Below are positions 19,200-20,543 of a stretch of 20,543 bases of DNA, piece after piece (position 1 is the stretch's first letter; every line of letters starts with the position of its first letter). Source of the DNA: Lingula anatina (lineage: Eukaryota > Brachiopoda > Lingulata > Lingulida > Lingulidae); assembly GCF_001039355.2 (NCBI RefSeq), contig NW_019775994.1, positions 3,354 through 23,896 of the forward strand, read 5' to 3'. A program made the translations under genes and the position numbers. The notes below the pieces were generated by a model. It did no database searches, was not told where the DNA came from, and worked only from the letters and a program-made list of their open reading frames with translations.

Positions 19200-19640
19200 C
19201 AACAACCAGCGGTTATCTTGGTCGCAGCGCACGACGGAGAGAGACCGTATACACAGTTCGGCTGCCGTGGTGAAGGCTACCTGTGCGCCGCACATACCGA
19301 TAGATGCGGTCGTAGTGGCCTCCCCGCACGAAGGAGAGAGGCCGTAGTGCCGAGGCCGGCTTCTGCAGGGAAGGCTACGTATGCGTCGGAGACACCGACC
19401 CGCGAACGGCGAGATGAGGACGCATTCGCGCGTAAAGCTCCGCCCGACTTTAACGGTAAAGGCAACGAACCTGGTCGCGGAAGACACTTATCGCAGATGA
19501 AGGCTACCTGCACGTGCGCCACAGACACCGATCGGCTGTCGTCTCGGTTTCAGTGCACGGAAAGGAGCAACGGTAAAACTAAGCTTCCATAGTAAAGGTT
19601 ATCTGGCCGTGGCAGACGCTAATCGTCGGCCGTCTCTCCC
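19200..19640. repeat. CpG-rich segment with ~100-130-bp degenerate repeats
   Basis: GAAGGCTACSTGYGCG-like units followed by ACACCGA recur at about 19273, 19371, 19500 and (decayed) 19595. A second shared phrase, GGAGAGAGRCCGTA, occurs near 19236 and 19334. The segment is far richer in G+C and CpG than the rest of the window. A 190-codon plus-strand frame crosses it without any domain I can recognise. Confidence 0.7.
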
Positions 19641-19662
19641 TCCGTCCACTCCCGTTCTGAGC

Positions 19663-19730
19663 GCCAGGATCGTTTTTGAAAAACAACACTAGTTTCTGGC
19701 TGCCAGAATCGCTTTTGAAAAACGACACTA
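19663..19730. repeat. 29-bp direct repeat, two copies
   Basis: GCCAGGATCG...ACAACACTA (19663-19691) and GCCAGAATCG...ACGACACTA (19702-19730) differ at three of 29 positions. Period 39 bp, inside the large transposon. Confidence 0.85.
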
Positions 19731-20062
19731 CTGATAACGATGCTGTTTTGCGGCCCTAGACAACAGTACTGCTCTATCTATGGGCCGTACACAGTGATCG
19801 GGTGAAAGTACGTGTATCCCTTTGGTCGCAATTACCGACACTCACACATCATACATTATGGTAACTCTAAATAGATCGTCGGGAGAAGATAACAGAAGGC
19901 CTAGCGACGAACAGACAACTTCCGGTCAAAATTGACAGAATTCCATGAAATTCGAACGTTTTGGAAGTTCTGAGCACCTCCATTTCATGAATTTCGGCCA
20001 GAACGATCTTTTCCCAAATTTAATTATTTTCTACTGTTCGAAATTCATGGCAAATTACCGTA

Positions 20063-20543
20063 GTTTTCCTTAAATGGTCATCAAGGGAGCAGTGTCCAAA
20101 ATAGGGGTTTCTTCAAATTTTGATGCAATATTACATAATGTTTAACAGGATAATAACCATCAATTTTTAATAATAAAATATTAGTATCATGGATATTCAG
20201 AAAATGTGACTAGCAAAGGTCTTCAGGCCCATGGAACTTCAAAGTCACACCTTGAAAATGCCAAAATGTAGACAAGACGGTACTGTCCTGAAGTGCATTT
20301 TTTTCCATTTTTAACACTTTTTTAATATAAAACAAAATTAACAGTTTACTGCCATTTTTATATGATCAACTAAGAAAGTTGATGAGATGTGAAAAATATC
20401 AATAGAACAGTGTCAAATGTCCAATTTCCTCCATTCTGAGTTTCTGAACATAATGAATGATTGAATCTTACAAACTGCAATGATATGAGTTTATTTCCAT
20501 TTTTGACACTTTATTACACAATACACGATAACAAGTTTACCAT
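20063..20543. other. Gene-free right edge of the window
   Basis: AT-rich sequence without a supportable exon on either strand. It contains the direct repeat at 20302-20543. If the lysine-rich gene continues upstream, this is intron. Confidence 0.4.
20302..20543. repeat. Direct repeat of ~50 bp at ~190-bp spacing, reaching the window edge
   Basis: TTTCCATTTTTAACACTTTT with about 35 following bases (20302-20354) is repeated with changes as TTTCCATTTTTGACACTTTA from 20494 to the end. Both copies end in GTTTAC and CCAT. It may be the start of a longer tandem array outside the window. Confidence 0.5.

Larger units (their letters stand above)
16806..20060. mobile_element. 3255-bp non-autonomous DNA transposon with TIRs and TA target duplication
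   Basis: The left terminus starts CGGTAAAGTGCC at 16806 and the right terminus ends GGCAAATTACCG at 20060. The outer 27 bases are inverted repeats matching at 23 positions, including GAATTTCGAAC. Similarity stops outside a TA on each side (16804-16805, 20061-20062), fitting a TA-duplicating Tc1/mariner/pogo-type element. Related GAATTTCG motifs repeat within about 150 bp of each end, and ATGAATTTCGGCCAG occurs in the same orientation at 16886-16900 and 19987-20001. The interior carries several repeat families but no recognisable transposase. Both flanks also contain TTAAG or NTAAG a few bases further out, so a TTAA-type element is a weaker alternative. It probably sits in an intron of the lysine-rich gene. 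Confidence 0.75.

Noticed and set aside
19020-19592. 190-codon plus-strand frame, the second longest in the window
   Set aside because: It reads through an A27 run as polylysine and through degenerate repeats inside a transposon, with no domain. Kept only as an observation.
1-20543. tRNA, rRNA and CRISPR features
   Set aside because: No cloverleaf with A and B boxes, no rRNA-like conserved block and no regularly spaced identical repeats with unique spacers were seen.

Overview
Overall: this is a piece of an animal nuclear genome, AT-rich, with widely spaced exons, GT-AG introns, DNA transposons and many simple repeats. Two transcription units can be supported, both on the minus strand. The K-channel family, the lysine-rich protein with several small exons, frequent TAGGCCTA-type and TACATGTA-type palindromes and the many small DNA transposons fit a marine invertebrate. 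An echinoderm or other deuterostome is my best guess, but that is inference and weakly held.

Layout. 1-6210: gene-free AT-rich sequence opening with a 46-A run and holding several inverted repeats and a T/TTG repeat. 6211-7641 (minus): a complete 476-codon small-conductance calcium-activated potassium channel (SK/IK, KCNN family) with its whole coding sequence in one exon. A good acceptor at 7694-7695 and an exon with strong splice signals at 8203-8482 suggest a spliced 5' leader. A possible first exon and promoter lie near 10944-11119. 8483-11943: otherwise gene-free.

11944-12109: hAT-like MITE. 12239-12323: a GGCGAC repeat and a perfect hairpin. About 12865-16555 (minus): the last six coding exons (245 codons) of a lysine/glutamate-rich protein, running off the right side of the window or into exons I cannot see. 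All splice phases agree. Two exons are microexons (27 and 30 nt), and the stop codon lies inside an AATAAA. Its introns hold a 157-bp hAT MITE with a perfect 8-bp target duplication (14628-14784), a poly-A/(TA)n tract, and a 168-bp MITE (15936-16103).

16806-20060: a 3255-bp non-autonomous DNA transposon with 27-bp imperfect terminal inverted repeats flanked by TA. It carries subterminal repeats, two clusters of a degenerate 75-90-bp repeat, a fragment of the 11944 MITE family and a CpG-rich interior with ~100-bp repeats. I see no transposase. 20063-20543: gene-free, with a direct repeat reaching the window edge.

The two genes point the same way but nothing suggests they work together. The channel would couple intracellular calcium to membrane potential. 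The second protein is unidentified; its charged linkers resemble those of axonemal proteins, which is only a hint.
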